From NCBI RefSeq assembly GCF_004421105.1, contig NZ_CP038033.1:701659-765658 (forward strand): DNA of 64,000 bases. The letters are read 5' to 3'. Position numbers and translations under genes: made by a program. The notes beneath the pieces were generated by a model that ran no database searches, was not told where the DNA came from, and saw only the letters and a program-made list of their open reading frames with translations. This document shows positions 17,598-28,005 of the stretch, piece by piece. Numbering within the stretch: the first letter of the stretch is position 1; each line of letters starts with the position of its first letter. Origin of the DNA: Nitrosococcus wardiae (lineage in GTDB: Bacteria > Pseudomonadota > Gammaproteobacteria > Nitrosococcales > Nitrosococcaceae).

Positions 17598-18958
17598 CCG
17601 CATCCCATATTTTGGTGGTGGATGATGAGCCCGATATTCGGGTTTTAATTTGTGAAATTCTAGAAGATGAAAACTACCGGGTGACTGTTGCCGAAAATGG
17701 CCACGTCGCCCGCAAAGTATGGCAAACCGATCCGCCAGACCTTCTCTTGCTAGATATCTGGATGCCGGACATTGATGGCATTAGCCTGTTACAGGAATGG
17801 ACCCAGGGTCCTACCAAGGAAGCACCGGTTATTATGATGTCGGGGCACGGTACGGTAGAAACTGCCGTCCAGGCAACCCGCCTGGGGGCTTTTGATTATA
17901 TTGAAAAACCGCTCTCCATGGCCAAACTCTTGCTCACGGTAGAAAAGGCTCTGGCTAACGCTCATCAATCCTCCTCTCCTCCAGGGGGGAGCGAACTCTC
18001 CTTCTCTCCTATCGAACCTGTAGGTAAGAGCACCTTGATGACTCGGCTGCGGGAGCAAGCACGACGCATGGCAGACAATAACGCCCCCATACTGCTCATT
18101 GGAGAGCCGGGAAGCGGCAAGAGCCTGTTCGCCCAATATCTCCATGCCACCTGCACCTCCCGGCGCGAGGGTCCGTTCGTTACGGTCAATATTGCGGGCT
18201 TGGCCCCAGAGTCTCAACAGCTCAAATTGTTTGGTAAGAATTTAAACTGCCAATATCAGCCTGGAATATTAGCGCGGGCCCGGACGGGTACTGTATTTCT
18301 CGATGGGATTGAGGCTTTAAGCCCGAATAGTCAACGCCGATTATATGCACTCATTGACGCCGCCAATTCAACAAGCACGGGGGTGGCAGAGCAGTGCTTT
18401 CCACGTTTGGTAACTGCCACCAGCGTGGACTTGAACCAACTCGTTGAAGCCGGTCGCTTTCGAGAAAATCTCTACTATCAACTTAGCGTATTACCCTTAT
18501 TTATTCCACCGTTGCGAGAACGCTGCGAGGATATCCCTGAGTTGCTCAACTACTTTGTCGATCTCCTGGTGGAACAAGAAGGGCTTCCTTACCGTCACTT
18601 TAGCGTCGCGGCCCAAAACCGCCTACGCAATCATAACTGGCCGGGCAACGTCCTGGAATTACGCAATTTAGTTCGGCGCCTACTGATTGTGGGTAAGGGG
18701 ACAGAGATTGATCTAGCCGAAGTGGAAGCCAGCCTAGAGCCGATTTCAGTCAGCGGCACTCCCCTTTCTATTGATCTGGGACTTCCCTTACGTGAAGCTC
18801 GGGAACAATTCGAGCGGCTTTATCTAGAGCACAAACTGCGAGAGACGGGGGGCAATGTAGGTAAGGCAGCAAAATTGGTTGAAATGGAACGGACCCATCT
18901 TTATCGTAAACTGCGGTCACTAGGAATTGATACTAAGCGGTTGGGAAATCAAGAATAA
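17594..18958 (+). CDS. ntrX: Response regulator NtrX (degenerate AAA+ domain)
   Basis: A 454-residue regulator. The receiver domain begins ILVVDDEPDIR and has the phospho-acceptor Asp in LLLLDIWMPD and Lys in YIEKPL. The AAA+ domain has Walker A GEPGSGKS (about residue 170). The loop that should carry GAFTGA is replaced by GKNLNCQYQPGIL, and Walker B reads VFLDGIE, with Gly instead of the catalytic Glu. A Fis-type helix-turn-helix ends the protein (GGNVGKAAKLVEMERTHLYRKLRSLGI). The missing sigma-54 contact motif suggests it acts as a sigma-54-independent regulator, which I recall being reported for some other NtrX proteins. GGAGGT precedes ATG 17594. It is the cognate partner of ntrY. Confidence 0.93.
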   Translation: MTASHILVVDDEPDIRVLICEILEDENYRVTVAENGHVARKVWQTDPPDLLLLDIWMPDIDGISLLQEWTQGPTKEAPVIMMSGHGTVETAVQATRLGAFDYIEKPLSMAKLLLTVEKALANAHQSSSPPGGSELSFSPIEPVGKSTLMTRLREQARRMADNNAPILLIGEPGSGKSLFAQYLHATCTSRREGPFVTVNIAGLAPESQQLKLFGKNLNCQYQPGILARARTGTVFLDGIEALSPNSQRRLYALIDAANSTSTGVAEQCFPRLVTATSVDLNQLVEAGRFRENLYYQLSVLPLFIPPLRERCEDIPELLNYFVDLLVEQEGLPYRHFSVAAQNRLRNHNWPGNVLELRNLVRRLLIVGKGTEIDLAEVEASLEPISVSGTPLSIDLGLPLREAREQFERLYLEHKLRETGGNVGKAAKLVEMERTHLYRKLRSLGIDTKRLGNQE

Positions 18959-19005
18959 TCGACCTCCCCGTTCTCTAAAAGCAAGACACACAGGCGGCTG
19001 TTCCT

Positions 19006-20379
19006 ATGAAAATCATTATTCTAGGCGCGGGCCAGGTGGGTGCCTCAGTGGCTGCTAACCTGGCCAGCGAATTCAACGATATCACCCTGGTAGACACCAA
19101 TGGCAAGTTGCTGCAAAACCTTCAGGATCATTTAGATATCCGCACCGTACAGGGCTTGGCCTCCCATCCAGATGTCCTCGCCCAAGCAGGAGCGGAAGAC
19201 GCGGATATGATTGTGGCGGTCACTAGTAGTGATGAAACCAATATGATCGCCTGCCAAGTCGCCTATAGCCTTTTTCATACCCCCACTAAGGTGGCCCGGG
19301 TCCGCGCTGCGGGTTATTTAGCCTATCCGGAGTTGTTTTCTACCAAAACTTTGCCCATTGACGTGTTGATCAGCCCGGAGCAACTGGTCACTGATTACAT
19401 TAAACGCCTCATTGATAATCCAGGCACCCTCCAGGTCTTGGATTTTGCCGATGGCAGAGTCCAGCTAGTCGCAGTGAGGGCTTATTACGGGGGGCTGCTG
19501 GTAGGCCATCAACTGCGAGAATTGCCGGAACACCTCCCCGGCGTAGAGACCCGGGTGGCGGCCATTTTCCGTCAAGATAAGCCCATTCTCCCCCAAGGGG
19601 GCACCGTTATTGAAGCTGATGACGAAATCTTTTTCATTGCCTCGCAAAAAGACATTCCCAAAGTTATGGCGGAATTGCGCCGCCTGGACAATCCCTATAA
19701 GCGGATCATACTCGGTGGCGGCGGCAGTATTGGCCAGCGCCTAGCCAAAGCCCTGGAAAATCGTTATCAGGTCAAGATCATTGAAACTGATCCGATGCGG
19801 GCCAAAGCCCTCTCTGAAGAACTTCATAAAAGTATTGTCCTCCAAGGCGATGCGGCTAACGAAGAGCTCCTTGTAGAAGAAAATATCGAAGATACGGATA
19901 TTTTCTGCGCCTTGACCAATGATGATGAAATCAACATCCTTTCCGCCATGCTTGCCAAACGGCTGGGGGCTGGTAAAGTCATGTCTTTAATCAACCGGGC
20001 GGCCTATGTGGATTTAGTTGAGAGTGGGGCTGTGGATATTGCTATTTCCCCTCAACAGGCCACCATTGGCAGCCTGCTTGCTCATATCCGCCGCGGCGAT
20101 GTGGTGGCCGCCCATTCCCTGCGTCGGGGGGCAGCCGAAGCCCTAGAAGCCGTGGCCCATGGAGATTCTTCTTCTTCCAAAGTGGTCGGCCGGGCCATTG
20201 AGGAGATCAAGCTTCCTCCGGGCACCACCATCGGCGCTATTGTACGGGGTGACGAAGTCCTGATGGCCCACCACGATACGGTCATTAAATCCGGCGATCA
20301 TGTCATTTTGTTCTTGGTGGACAAGCGCCGTATCACCGATGTGGAGCGCCTGTTCCAGGTCGGTTTTACTTTCCTGTGA
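19006..20379 (+). CDS. trkA: Trk potassium uptake regulator TrkA
   Basis: A 457-residue peripheral membrane protein that gates TrkH/TrkG potassium uptake. It has the duplicated RCK architecture: a first NAD-binding motif [17 protein letters not shown] at the N-terminus, a first RCK-C domain (about 140-225), a second NAD motif [18 protein letters not shown] (about 235) and a second RCK-C domain (about 370-455). The length matches E. coli TrkA. It follows ntrX by 47 bases, an arrangement common in gammaproteobacteria. No trkH is in the window. It converges with uvrA, with only six bases between the stop codons. Confidence 0.96.
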   Translation: MKIIILGAGQVGASVAANLASEFNDITLVDTNGKLLQNLQDHLDIRTVQGLASHPDVLAQAGAEDADMIVAVTSSDETNMIACQVAYSLFHTPTKVARVRAAGYLAYPELFSTKTLPIDVLISPEQLVTDYIKRLIDNPGTLQVLDFADGRVQLVAVRAYYGGLLVGHQLRELPEHLPGVETRVAAIFRQDKPILPQGGTVIEADDEIFFIASQKDIPKVMAELRRLDNPYKRIILGGGGSIGQRLAKALENRYQVKIIETDPMRAKALSEELHKSIVLQGDAANEELLVEENIEDTDIFCALTNDDEINILSAMLAKRLGAGKVMSLINRAAYVDLVESGAVDIAISPQQATIGSLLAHIRRGDVVAAHSLRRGAAEALEAVAHGDSSSSKVVGRAIEEIKLPPGTTIGAIVRGDEVLMAHHDTVIKSGDHVILFLVDKRRITDVERLFQVGFTFL

Positions 20380-20385
20380 TCCAGA

Positions 20386-23253
20386 TCATAATTTCGCTGC
20401 TGACAAGGGTTGAGGACCATTGGCCTGAGATAGGAGCTGGGCTAAGTAATGTCCGGTATAGGAAGCTTGGCAGGCGGCCACCGCCTCAGGCGTTCCCATA
20501 GCCATAACCCTCCCACCGCCCTCGCCCCCCTCAGGGCCCAAGTCTACAATCCAGTCAGCAGTCTTGATTACATCCAAATTGTGCTCGATGATCACAATGG
20601 TATTCCCCCCTTCTCGCAGCCGTAGTAACACTTGAAGAAGTTGGGCCACATCATGGAAGTGCAATCCGGTGGTGGGTTCGTCCAGAATATATAGGGTCCG
20701 ACCCGTGTCCCGCTTGGACAGTTCTTTCGCCAATTTGACCCGTTGGGCTTCGCCACCAGAGAGAGTCACTGCATTCTGCCCTAGCTTGATATAGGACAGT
20801 CCCACCTCCAGCAAGGTTTGCAGCTTTCGGACCACCGCCGGGACATTGGCAAAAAAATCCCGCGCTTCCTCCACCGTCATCTCCAAGACTTCATAAATAT
20901 TTTTGCCCTTATAGCGGATCTCTAGAGTTTCCCGGTTATAGCGCTTGCCCTGGCAGACATCGCAAGCCACATAGATATCAGGAAGAAAGTGCATTTCTAC
21001 TTTGATCAGGCCGTCCCCCTGGCAGGATTCGCAGCGCCCCCCTTTGACATTAAAGCTGAAACGCCCCGGCCCATAACCCCGGGAGCGGGCCTCAGGGGTT
21101 TCCGCGAATAAATTGCGCACAGGGGCAAAGAAGCCGGTATAGGTGGCTGGGTTAGAGCGAGGGGTACGACCAATAGGGCTTTGGTCAATAGCAACCACTT
21201 TATCCAGGTGCTCCAAACCCTCGATTCCTTCATAGGGGGCAGGATCAACCGAGGCCCGATTGAGGGTCCGGGCGGCAACCCGTAACAAAGTATCGTTGAT
21301 TAAGGTAGACTTACCGGAACCAGAAACCCCCGTGACGCAGGTCATGACCCCCAGGGGAATTTCCAAATCCACCTGACGTAAGTTATTGCCACTGGCCCCC
21401 CGCAAAGAAAGCAGCCGGGAGGCATTGATAGGCCTGCGCTGGCAAGGCACAGCAATCTCTTTCTGCCCCCCCAGATACTGCCCGGTCAGGGAGGCCGGAT
21501 TGGCCATGATCTCCGCCGGCGTACCTTGGGCGATGATCTCTCCCCCATGGGCCCCGGCACCGGGGCCCATATCCACCACATGGTCAGCCGCCCGGATGGC
21601 GTCTTCATCGTGTTCCACCACAATAACGGTATTGCCCAGGTCGCGGAGACGGGTCAAGGTATCCAGCAACCGCTGATGATCCCGCTGGTGCAAACCAATG
21701 GAAGGTTCATCTAGGATATACATGACTCCCACCAAACCGGCCCCGATCTGGCTGGCCAGCCGGATTCGTTGGGCCTCGCCACCGGAAAGGGTCTCGGCAC
21801 TCCGATTCAAAGTCAAGTAATCCAACCCTACATTGACCAGGAACGCTAATCGATCTTGGATTTCCTTGAGTATGGGGCTGGCAATGGCGCCTCGGCGGCC
21901 TGGCAAACATAGTTGGGAAAACAAGCTCAGCGCCCGACCCACGGGCAAGGCAGTAATCTCAGGCAGGCTATAATCCGCCACAAAGACATGGCGCGCCTCT
22001 TGGCACAGTCGGGTACCCTGGCACGACGGGCAAGCCTGCACCGCCAAATAGCGGGCTAATTCTTCCCGTACCGCTGGGGACTCGGTCTCCCGATAACGGC
22101 GCTCCATATTGGGAATCACCCCCTCGAAGGCATGGCGATGGGTGGTCTGCTTATTTTGACTGCTGAGGTAGCGAAAGGTGATTTTTTCCTGACCACTGCC
22201 ATAAAGCACCACCTGACGTACCACTTCGGGAAGATCTTGGAAGGGGGTTTCCACCTCAAAGCCATAATGCCGGGCCAGGGAAAGGATCATCTGGTAGTAA
22301 TAGGTATTGCGCCGATCCCAACCCCGGACCGCGCCCGCGGCCAAACTCAGCTCGGGGTGGAGCACCACCCGGGAAGAATCAAAAAACTGCTTCACCCCCA
22401 AGCCGTCGCAGTGAGGACAAGCGCCCTTGGGGTTATTAAAGGAAAACAACCGGGGTTCCAACTCACTTAAAGAATAGCGGCAAACAGGACAGGCAAAGCG
22501 GGCCGAAAACACCTGCTCTGGCAGGGCCGAATCATCCAGGGACACCACCCGGGCCAGGCCATCGGCTAACTGCAAGGCGGTCTCAAAGGACTCCGCTAGA
22601 CGCAGCTGGAGATCGGGACGAAGCTTGATCTTAAAACGATCCACCACGACCTCGATGGTATGCTTTTTATTAGCCGCAAGCTTGGGGGCCTGCTCCAGTT
22701 CTACCACCTCACCATCAATCCGGGCCCGGATAAACCCCCCTTGCAGCAAATTTTCCAAAACTTGCAGATGCTCTCCCTTGCGCCCTTCCACCACCGGCGC
22801 CAGCAGCATGTATCGCCCTCCTTCAGGAAGGCTCAAAACCTGATCCACCATTTGGCTTATGGTCTGGGCTTCTAGGATAATCCCATGTTCGGGACAACGA
22901 GGTTCACCGGCGCGGGCATAGAGCAGACGTAAATAATCATAGATTTCGGTAATGGTGCCGACGGTGGAGCGGGGATTATGGGAAGTGGATTTTTGCTCAA
23001 TAGCAATGGCCGGGGAGAGCCCTTCAATATGATCCACATCGGGCTTTTCCATGATAGAGAGAAACTGGCGGGCATAGGCCGAGAGGGACTCCACATAGCG
23101 GCGCTGCCCTTCAGCGTAAAGAGTATCAAAAGCCAGAGACGACTTCCCCGAACCCGATAGCCCGGTAATGACGATTAACTGCTCTCGGGGTAAATCCAGA
23201 TCAATATTCTTTAAATTGTGGGTACGCGCACCGCGGATGCAAATCCGATCCAT
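20386..23253 (-). CDS. uvrA: Excinuclease ABC subunit A
   Basis: A 955-residue damage-recognition ATPase of nucleotide excision repair that loads UvrB on DNA lesions. It contains two ABC ATPase modules: Walker [21 protein letters not shown] near the N-terminus and [15 protein letters not shown] in the second half, with ABC signatures [12 protein letters not shown] and [12 protein letters not shown]. Zinc-binding clusters are CPVC..CPHC (about 255-285) and CESC..CDVC (about 735-765). AAAGG lies upstream of ATG 23253. It is divergent from the yajR-ssb pair across 62 bases, the gene order usual in proteobacteria. Confidence 0.97.
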   Translation of the reverse strand: MDRICIRGARTHNLKNIDLDLPREQLIVITGLSGSGKSSLAFDTLYAEGQRRYVESLSAYARQFLSIMEKPDVDHIEGLSPAIAIEQKSTSHNPRSTVGTITEIYDYLRLLYARAGEPRCPEHGIILEAQTISQMVDQVLSLPEGGRYMLLAPVVEGRKGEHLQVLENLLQGGFIRARIDGEVVELEQAPKLAANKKHTIEVVVDRFKIKLRPDLQLRLAESFETALQLADGLARVVSLDDSALPEQVFSARFACPVCRYSLSELEPRLFSFNNPKGACPHCDGLGVKQFFDSSRVVLHPELSLAAGAVRGWDRRNTYYYQMILSLARHYGFEVETPFQDLPEVVRQVVLYGSGQEKITFRYLSSQNKQTTHRHAFEGVIPNMERRYRETESPAVREELARYLAVQACPSCQGTRLCQEARHVFVADYSLPEITALPVGRALSLFSQLCLPGRRGAIASPILKEIQDRLAFLVNVGLDYLTLNRSAETLSGGEAQRIRLASQIGAGLVGVMYILDEPSIGLHQRDHQRLLDTLTRLRDLGNTVIVVEHDEDAIRAADHVVDMGPGAGAHGGEIIAQGTPAEIMANPASLTGQYLGGQKEIAVPCQRRPINASRLLSLRGASGNNLRQVDLEIPLGVMTCVTGVSGSGKSTLINDTLLRVAARTLNRASVDPAPYEGIEGLEHLDKVVAIDQSPIGRTPRSNPATYTGFFAPVRNLFAETPEARSRGYGPGRFSFNVKGGRCESCQGDGLIKVEMHFLPDIYVACDVCQGKRYNRETLEIRYKGKNIYEVLEMTVEEARDFFANVPAVVRKLQTLLEVGLSYIKLGQNAVTLSGGEAQRVKLAKELSKRDTGRTLYILDEPTTGLHFHDVAQLLQVLLRLREGGNTIVIIEHNLDVIKTADWIVDLGPEGGEGGGRVMAMGTPEAVAACQASYTGHYLAQLLSQANGPQPLSAAKL

Positions 23254-23315
23254 AGCCTTTAGCCCATCATCGATAAATCTTGTTAATATACGCGGCTAAA
23301 TCGTAATGAAGCAAA

Positions 23316-24734
23316 ATGAAGCACAGTAAATCAAAACGCCAATTTACCTTGGGGATGACCTCCTTGGAACGTCGCGGCCTCCTTTCCCTGGCCGGCATCT
23401 ATTCCCTGCGCATGCTCGGTCTATTTCTGATCCTGCCGGTCTTTTCTCTTTATGCCCAGGATCTCCAGGGCGCTACTCCCACCCTGATTGGTCTGGCCCT
23501 GGGGGCCTATGGGATTACCCAAGCCCTGCTCCAGATCCCCTTCGGTTTACTCTCCGACCGCATTGGGCGTAAACCAGTCATCACCGCTGGACTGATTCTA
23601 TTCGCCTTAGGGAGCATAATGGCGGCCATGGCGGATACCATCACCGGGGTCATCATCGGCCGGGCCCTGCAAGGCACCGGTGCTATCGCCGCCGCGGTGA
23701 TGGCCCTGGTGGCCGATCTGACCCGGGAAGAGCAACGAACCAAGGCCATGGCCCTCATCGGACTCTCTATTGGGATGTCCTTTGCCATTGCCCTGGCCGT
23801 GGGACCGGTGCTTAGCCAGTGGATTGGGGTTCCGGGCCTGTTCTGGACCACGGCAGTGTTGGCGGTTCTGGGGATTGGGGTGCTCCACCTCGGCGTTCCC
23901 CACGTGACGGCCCCTCGCCACCACCTGGATGTAGAACCCGCCCCGCAACAATTTCTCCGGGTCCTGGGAGATTCTCAACTGATGCGGTTGGCGTTAGGGA
24001 TTTTTATTTTACACCTCCTGCTCACCGCCAACTTTGTGGTCCTGCCCATTAGTTTGCGGGACGAAAGCGGTCTTGCCCCCAACTTTCATGGCTATGTGTA
24101 TCTGCCGGTGCTGATCACCTCCATCCTCGCCATGGTGCCTTTTATCATTTTGGCGGAAAAAAAGCGCCGCATGAAAGAGGTATTCATCGGCGCGGTGGCC
24201 ATTCTAGGCCTGGCGGAACTTGCCTGGCGCTATTTCCACCCTTCCCTAGCCGGCACCATCGCCGCCCTGTGGCTGTTCTTCACCGCGTTCAACCTGTTGG
24301 AAGCCACCTTGCCCTCCCTGGTCTCCAAACAAAGTCCAGCTGGCAGCAAAGGCACCGCCATGGGCGTGTATTCCACTTGCCAATTCCTGGGCGCCTTTGT
24401 GGGAGGCTGGGCTGGCGGGGCCGTCTATGAGCACTTTGGCCTCGAAGGGACCTTTACCTTCTGCGCCGGTGCCGCAGCCCTGTGGCTATTCTTTGCCGCC
24501 ACCATGCGACCGCCCCAATACTTGCGCAGCCAAGTTCTTTCCATCGGGAGAGTGGAACCCGACGAGGCTAAACTCCTGGCTAAACGCCTTACCGAAATCG
24601 CCGGGGTCGCCGATGCAGTGGTGGTGGCCGAGGAGGGGGTCGCTTATCTCAAGGTAGATGATGAGCAGCTAGATAAAGCCGCTCTGAGCGAGATTAACCC
24701 CACTAACCGAGAACAGCCCATAGCGGTAAAATAA
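23316..24734 (+). CDS. YajR-type MFS transporter
   Basis: A 472-residue major facilitator with 12 predicted helices. The MFS motif A between helices 2 and 3 is clear (GLLSDRIGRKPVI), and motif B lies around GRALQGTGAIAAAV. After helix 12 (about residue 395) there is a ~65-residue soluble extension with a beta-alpha-beta pattern, VDAVVVAEEGVAYLKVD, which fits the C-terminal YAM domain of E. coli YajR. The substrate is unknown. Position between uvrA and ssb is conserved in many gammaproteobacteria. An alternative start is ATG 23355. Confidence 0.88.
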   Translation: MKHSKSKRQFTLGMTSLERRGLLSLAGIYSLRMLGLFLILPVFSLYAQDLQGATPTLIGLALGAYGITQALLQIPFGLLSDRIGRKPVITAGLILFALGSIMAAMADTITGVIIGRALQGTGAIAAAVMALVADLTREEQRTKAMALIGLSIGMSFAIALAVGPVLSQWIGVPGLFWTTAVLAVLGIGVLHLGVPHVTAPRHHLDVEPAPQQFLRVLGDSQLMRLALGIFILHLLLTANFVVLPISLRDESGLAPNFHGYVYLPVLITSILAMVPFIILAEKKRRMKEVFIGAVAILGLAELAWRYFHPSLAGTIAALWLFFTAFNLLEATLPSLVSKQSPAGSKGTAMGVYSTCQFLGAFVGGWAGGAVYEHFGLEGTFTFCAGAAALWLFFAATMRPPQYLRSQVLSIGRVEPDEAKLLAKRLTEIAGVADAVVVAEEGVAYLKVDDEQLDKAALSEINPTNREQPIAVK

Positions 24735-24773
24735 ACCAGCATTCAACAGCCATTACGGCAGGAGAATTTCATC

Positions 24774-25247
24774 GTGGCAGCAAGAGGCGTTAACAAAGTC
24801 ATCCTGATAGGTAACCTGGGACGGGACCCGGAAGTCCGCTATACCGCCAGTGGCGGGGCCATCGCCAATATTACCTTGGCCACCTCAGAGACCTGGAAAG
24901 ATAAAACCACCGGCGAGCAACAGGAACGCACCGAATGGCACCGGGTGGTGTTCTTCGGCCGTCTGGGGGAAATTGCCGGTGAATACCTCAAAAAAGGTTC
25001 CAAGATCTACGTGGAAGGCCGCCTCCAAACCCGCAAATGGCAAGGCCAGGACGGTCAGGACCGCTATACCACCGAGATCGTCGCCAACGAAATGCAGATG
25101 CTGGACCGGGCAACCGGCGGCAGCGCCCCCTATAACAATGACATGAGCCAAGGCTCGGCCCCAGGTCCTTCTAGCCCCCCGTCCCGGACTTCACCTCCCC
25201 CACCCCCCTCAAGCGATGATGATTTTGAGGATGATATACCGTTTTGA
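24774..25247 (+). CDS. ssb: Single-stranded DNA-binding protein
   Basis: A 157-residue SSB. The OB-fold (residues 1-110) begins [21 protein letters not shown] and includes [14 protein letters not shown] and [13 protein letters not shown] short Pro/Ser-rich linker then leads to the acidic tail [10 protein letters not shown], which recruits repair and replication partners. The start is GTG 24774, with AGGAGA nine bases upstream. The last 118 bases are also read antisense by the open frame of the DUF389 gene. Confidence 0.97.
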   Translation: MAARGVNKVILIGNLGRDPEVRYTASGGAIANITLATSETWKDKTTGEQQERTEWHRVVFFGRLGEIAGEYLKKGSKIYVEGRLQTRKWQGQDGQDRYTTEIVANEMQMLDRATGGSAPYNNDMSQGSAPGPSSPPSRTSPPPPPSSDDDFEDDIPF

Positions 25248-26536
25248 ATGATATCGGGTGGTTTGAGGACCGTCACCGAAACCAGTGGCGTTACGTTGAA
25301 ACCGGCATTCAAAAGGTGCTCCTGGATCTGATGGGTAAGGCGCCGACGAAGTTCGGCGTCAGAAAGGGGAATAGTCCTGGCGCGTTGAACATAGACGATA
25401 GCAAGGAGTGAGTTTTGCTCGGGGATACTGGCGCGGGTGAATCGAGCATTCGCCTCGACAAGTTGAGCCAAATTGCTTGCTTCCACTGCGGTGCGAATCT
25501 CAGCGATGGCGCGTTGGGCACGGGTGCTGCGTTGAAGTTCCGGAGAGGAACTAAATTGCCATCCCAGAAGTCCTGCAAGGACTATGATCGAGCTGGCGAG
25601 GGCGGTAGGAAAGGCCCACTTCCGCCCCCGCAGAAATCGCGGCCCTTTCCCTGAGAGTCCATAAAGGCGAAAGACCACGGCACCCGAAAAGTTGATGCCG
25701 ACCAGTTGGAGCAGGAGGACGAATGCTGCTCCTTTGGCCATGGCCCACTCCCCAAGCACTAGACTTATCCCCAGCAAGCCCGTCGGTGGAGCCAGAGAGG
25801 CCGCCACGAGCATGCCGACAGCGGCGCCAGAGACAAGGCTGTCGCGCTCGCTCTGGACAAGGTTAATCGCCCCGGCAGCCCCCGCTGCAAGGGGAAGCAG
25901 AGCGCTCACTACCGAGATTTTGCTTACCTCCACCATCATGCTCGTCGCTATGCTTAGCTGGAAGAGTAAGGTGAGGAGCGCCGTTACTCCCGCCGTTACT
26001 ACCAACCCAAGGACATAACGGCCAATACTGCGTCGGAGCAGATGGAGGTTTCCAGTCGCTGTGCCAATCGCCGCATTCATTGCAGGTCCCGCAAAAGGAG
26101 CGATCAGCATCGCGGCCACCAGAAGATAAACCGTATTAGTGATAAGGCCGATCCAAACCACGATGCCGCCTGCCACTGCATAGCTAATAAATCCGCGCAG
26201 CGACCCGATACTCTGCACCCCAGACAGATAAATCTCAAAAGGGCTTCGCTCGCTTACATCCGCAGTCTGCTCCGGCACCTTATCAGCCGGAGGGCGGAGT
26301 GAGAGGATACCGCGCGGCTCAAGAGTGAAGTGGGCTCCTGCATCGATGTCCTGCACCGCTTGGAGAAACGAACCGACCTGCCGATTCGGAAGGTGTGCCA
26401 GGATGAGTGCTTTTTCTTTTCCTTCAGGCCAACCCCTTAGCGGGAGGTGCCATAAATTCATTCCGGCGAACTCCTGGGCTTGCCGGATAACTTCCGAGGC
26501 CTTCTCTTCAGATACCTCAATATACAGTTGCCGCAT
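25130..26536 (-). CDS. DUF389 membrane protein with 3' end antisense to ssb
   Basis: A membrane protein with an N-terminal soluble domain (about 1-100, [16 protein letters not shown]) and a six-to-eight-helix DUF389 core containing [33 protein letters not shown] and [12 protein letters not shown]. The function of DUF389 is not known; transport has been guessed. I start at ATG 26536 (AAGGA nine bases upstream) rather than the longer frame from 26689, because the extra residues are translated from a structured leader. After KPPDII the frame runs 118 bases into ssb on the opposite strand, which adds a low-complexity Ser/Gly tail. The original stop may have been lost. Confidence 0.85.
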   Translation of the reverse strand: MRQLYIEVSEEKASEVIRQAQEFAGMNLWHLPLRGWPEGKEKALILAHLPNRQVGSFLQAVQDIDAGAHFTLEPRGILSLRPPADKVPEQTADVSERSPFEIYLSGVQSIGSLRGFISYAVAGGIVVWIGLITNTVYLLVAAMLIAPFAGPAMNAAIGTATGNLHLLRRSIGRYVLGLVVTAGVTALLTLLFQLSIATSMMVEVSKISVVSALLPLAAGAAGAINLVQSERDSLVSGAAVGMLVAASLAPPTGLLGISLVLGEWAMAKGAAFVLLLQLVGINFSGAVVFRLYGLSGKGPRFLRGRKWAFPTALASSIIVLAGLLGWQFSSSPELQRSTRAQRAIAEIRTAVEASNLAQLVEANARFTRASIPEQNSLLAIVYVQRARTIPLSDAELRRRLTHQIQEHLLNAGFNVTPLVSVTVLKPPDIIQNGISSSKSSSLEGGGGGEVRDGGLEGPGAEPWLMSLL

Positions 26537-26578
26537 GCCAGTTCTGTCCTTTGCAGGGCGCAGATGGGATAGATTTCT

Positions 26579-26700
26579 CCGCCGATTCGGCGGTGTTTTA
26601 GGAGCGAGCCGGTAGTGTTTCGCCAACCCGTTTTTCCTCCCTGCAAAAAGGATTGGCGGGGACTTCCCTGTCCTCTGGCTCCACACCACCGGCTCGCCCC
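26579..26700 (-). promoter_or_regulatory. Highly structured leader upstream of the DUF389 gene
   Basis: Read on the minus strand this folds as a junction. The closing stem is 15 bp (26683-26697 with 26604-26618, one G-U pair). It encloses a 4-bp hairpin (ggac 26660-26663 with gtcc 26670-26673) and a second arm (26650-26657 with 26622-26629) extended by aaaaa/ttttt. A separate palindrome ccgccgattcggcgg (26579-26593) follows, 43 bases before the start codon. The layout resembles a cis-regulatory RNA, but I recognise no known riboswitch class. A mobile palindromic element is the alternative, since 17 bases recur at 4924-4940. Confidence 0.5.
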
Positions 26701-26974
26701 AGGAATATTCAAAATTTTTACTAAGATACTTAGATTAGGATATAGGGTAGGGGGGCGTTTATTGCAAGCAGAAATATCATCTGCATTTCGACAGATAAAA
26801 CGAAATTACCGCTATTGAAACCAATGGTAACCACAACATAAAAAATTGGAAATTATTTTAGATTCCACTATGCTCAAGTAAGCCCCCTTCAAAGCAAATA
26901 AGGCAAAACATAAAACCTGACTGGGTGACTTTTGCACAACCCACTTACTCGTACATTCACCTAATTATTCGACG
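26701..26974. other. Divergent intergenic region
   Basis: AT-rich DNA between the DUF389 leader and the rightward reductase gene. No gene or clear hairpin is seen. Promoters for both flanking genes are expected here but not assignable. Confidence 0.4.
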
Positions 26975-27883
26975 ATGACTCACGGCCTAATCACTGTTTT
27001 CGGAGGCACTGGCTTTCTTGGCCGCGCTATTGTTCGCCATCTTGTGGAATCGGGAGCAACGGTACGAATCGCTGCCCGTCATCCCTATGCTCCGGATCTT
27101 GCCGGAGCCAGTGACCAAATCGAACTCCAGACCGCCGATGTCCGCGATGAAGATTCCGTAGCCGAAGCGGTCAATGGCGCCACAAGTGTCGTCAATGCCG
27201 TCGGACTCTATGTGGAACAGGGGAAGGCCACTTTTGATACCATCCATGTGGAAGGGGCTGGGCGAGTTGCACGTCGGGCCCAGCAGGCCGGTATCCGCAG
27301 ACTTGTCTATATTTCTGGTATTGGAGTAGATCCGGCCTCGCCCTCAAAATTCGTGCGCGCCCGCGCTTACGGTGAACAACGTGTTCACAATGCATTTTCA
27401 GACGCCGTTATCCTCCGGCCCAGCGTAATGTTCGGCCCTAATGATGCATTTCTGGGCGCTTTGAAAACAGTGACTCGTTTGCCAGTGGTGCCCTTATTCG
27501 GCAACGGCGCCACCCGCCTGCAACCAGTGTATGTGGAGGATGTGGCTAAAGCGGTACTCCAGGCGCTGGATACACCTGAAGCAGCTGGAAAAATCTTTGA
27601 ACTAGGCGGAGCCCAGATCTATAGTTACCGGGACATTGTAGAGCGGGTGCTTGCTTATTTTGATCGCCGGCGGCTGCTGCTGCCGGTACCCTTTAGCGTC
27701 TGGAAAATACTCGCCAGGATGGCCTCCCTCCTACCTAATCCCCCATTGACGCGAGATCAGGTCATACTCATGGAAATGGATAATGTGGTCGGCACTGGGA
27801 TCGGGACATTCGCCGATCTGGATATTGACCCACGTTCCCTAGAACAGATGCTGTCCCATTGCTTGGGCGAATCTCTCCATTAA
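26975..27883 (+). CDS. NAD(P)-binding atypical SDR, NDUFA9-like
   Basis: A 302-residue protein with a Rossmann fold. The cofactor motif is VFGGTGFLGRAIVRHL at the N-terminus, followed by RIAARHP and the Asp in ELQTADVRDED. The strand LVYISGIGVD replaces the usual Ser motif, and the YxxxK catalytic pair of classical SDRs is altered to AYGEQRV. This matches the atypical SDR group that includes the complex I accessory subunit NDUFA9 and bacterial quinone-associated epimerase/reductase homologues. The substrate is unknown. It stands alone between unrelated genes. Confidence 0.85.
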   Translation: MTHGLITVFGGTGFLGRAIVRHLVESGATVRIAARHPYAPDLAGASDQIELQTADVRDEDSVAEAVNGATSVVNAVGLYVEQGKATFDTIHVEGAGRVARRAQQAGIRRLVYISGIGVDPASPSKFVRARAYGEQRVHNAFSDAVILRPSVMFGPNDAFLGALKTVTRLPVVPLFGNGATRLQPVYVEDVAKAVLQALDTPEAAGKIFELGGAQIYSYRDIVERVLAYFDRRRLLLPVPFSVWKILARMASLLPNPPLTRDQVILMEMDNVVGTGIGTFADLDIDPRSLEQMLSHCLGESLH

Positions 27884-28005
27884 AGAGTTGCAGCAGATGA
27901 ACCAATTATCGCTTTTCAATACCATCACAACTGGAGTAAATCCAACGAAAAAAGATTGAGTTCAAAGGGTTCTCGGAGGATTAGGTACATGGTTCTTACC
28001 ACTCC

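Noticed and set aside
17789-18217. 142-codon minus-strand frame within ntrX
   Set aside because: It is antisense to the NtrX receiver and ATPase region, and its content follows from that coding sequence.
26537-26689. 51-residue N-terminal extension of the DUF389 protein
   Set aside because: The extra residues are translated from a palindromic leader and have no DUF389 similarity; ATG 26536 has its own ribosome binding site.
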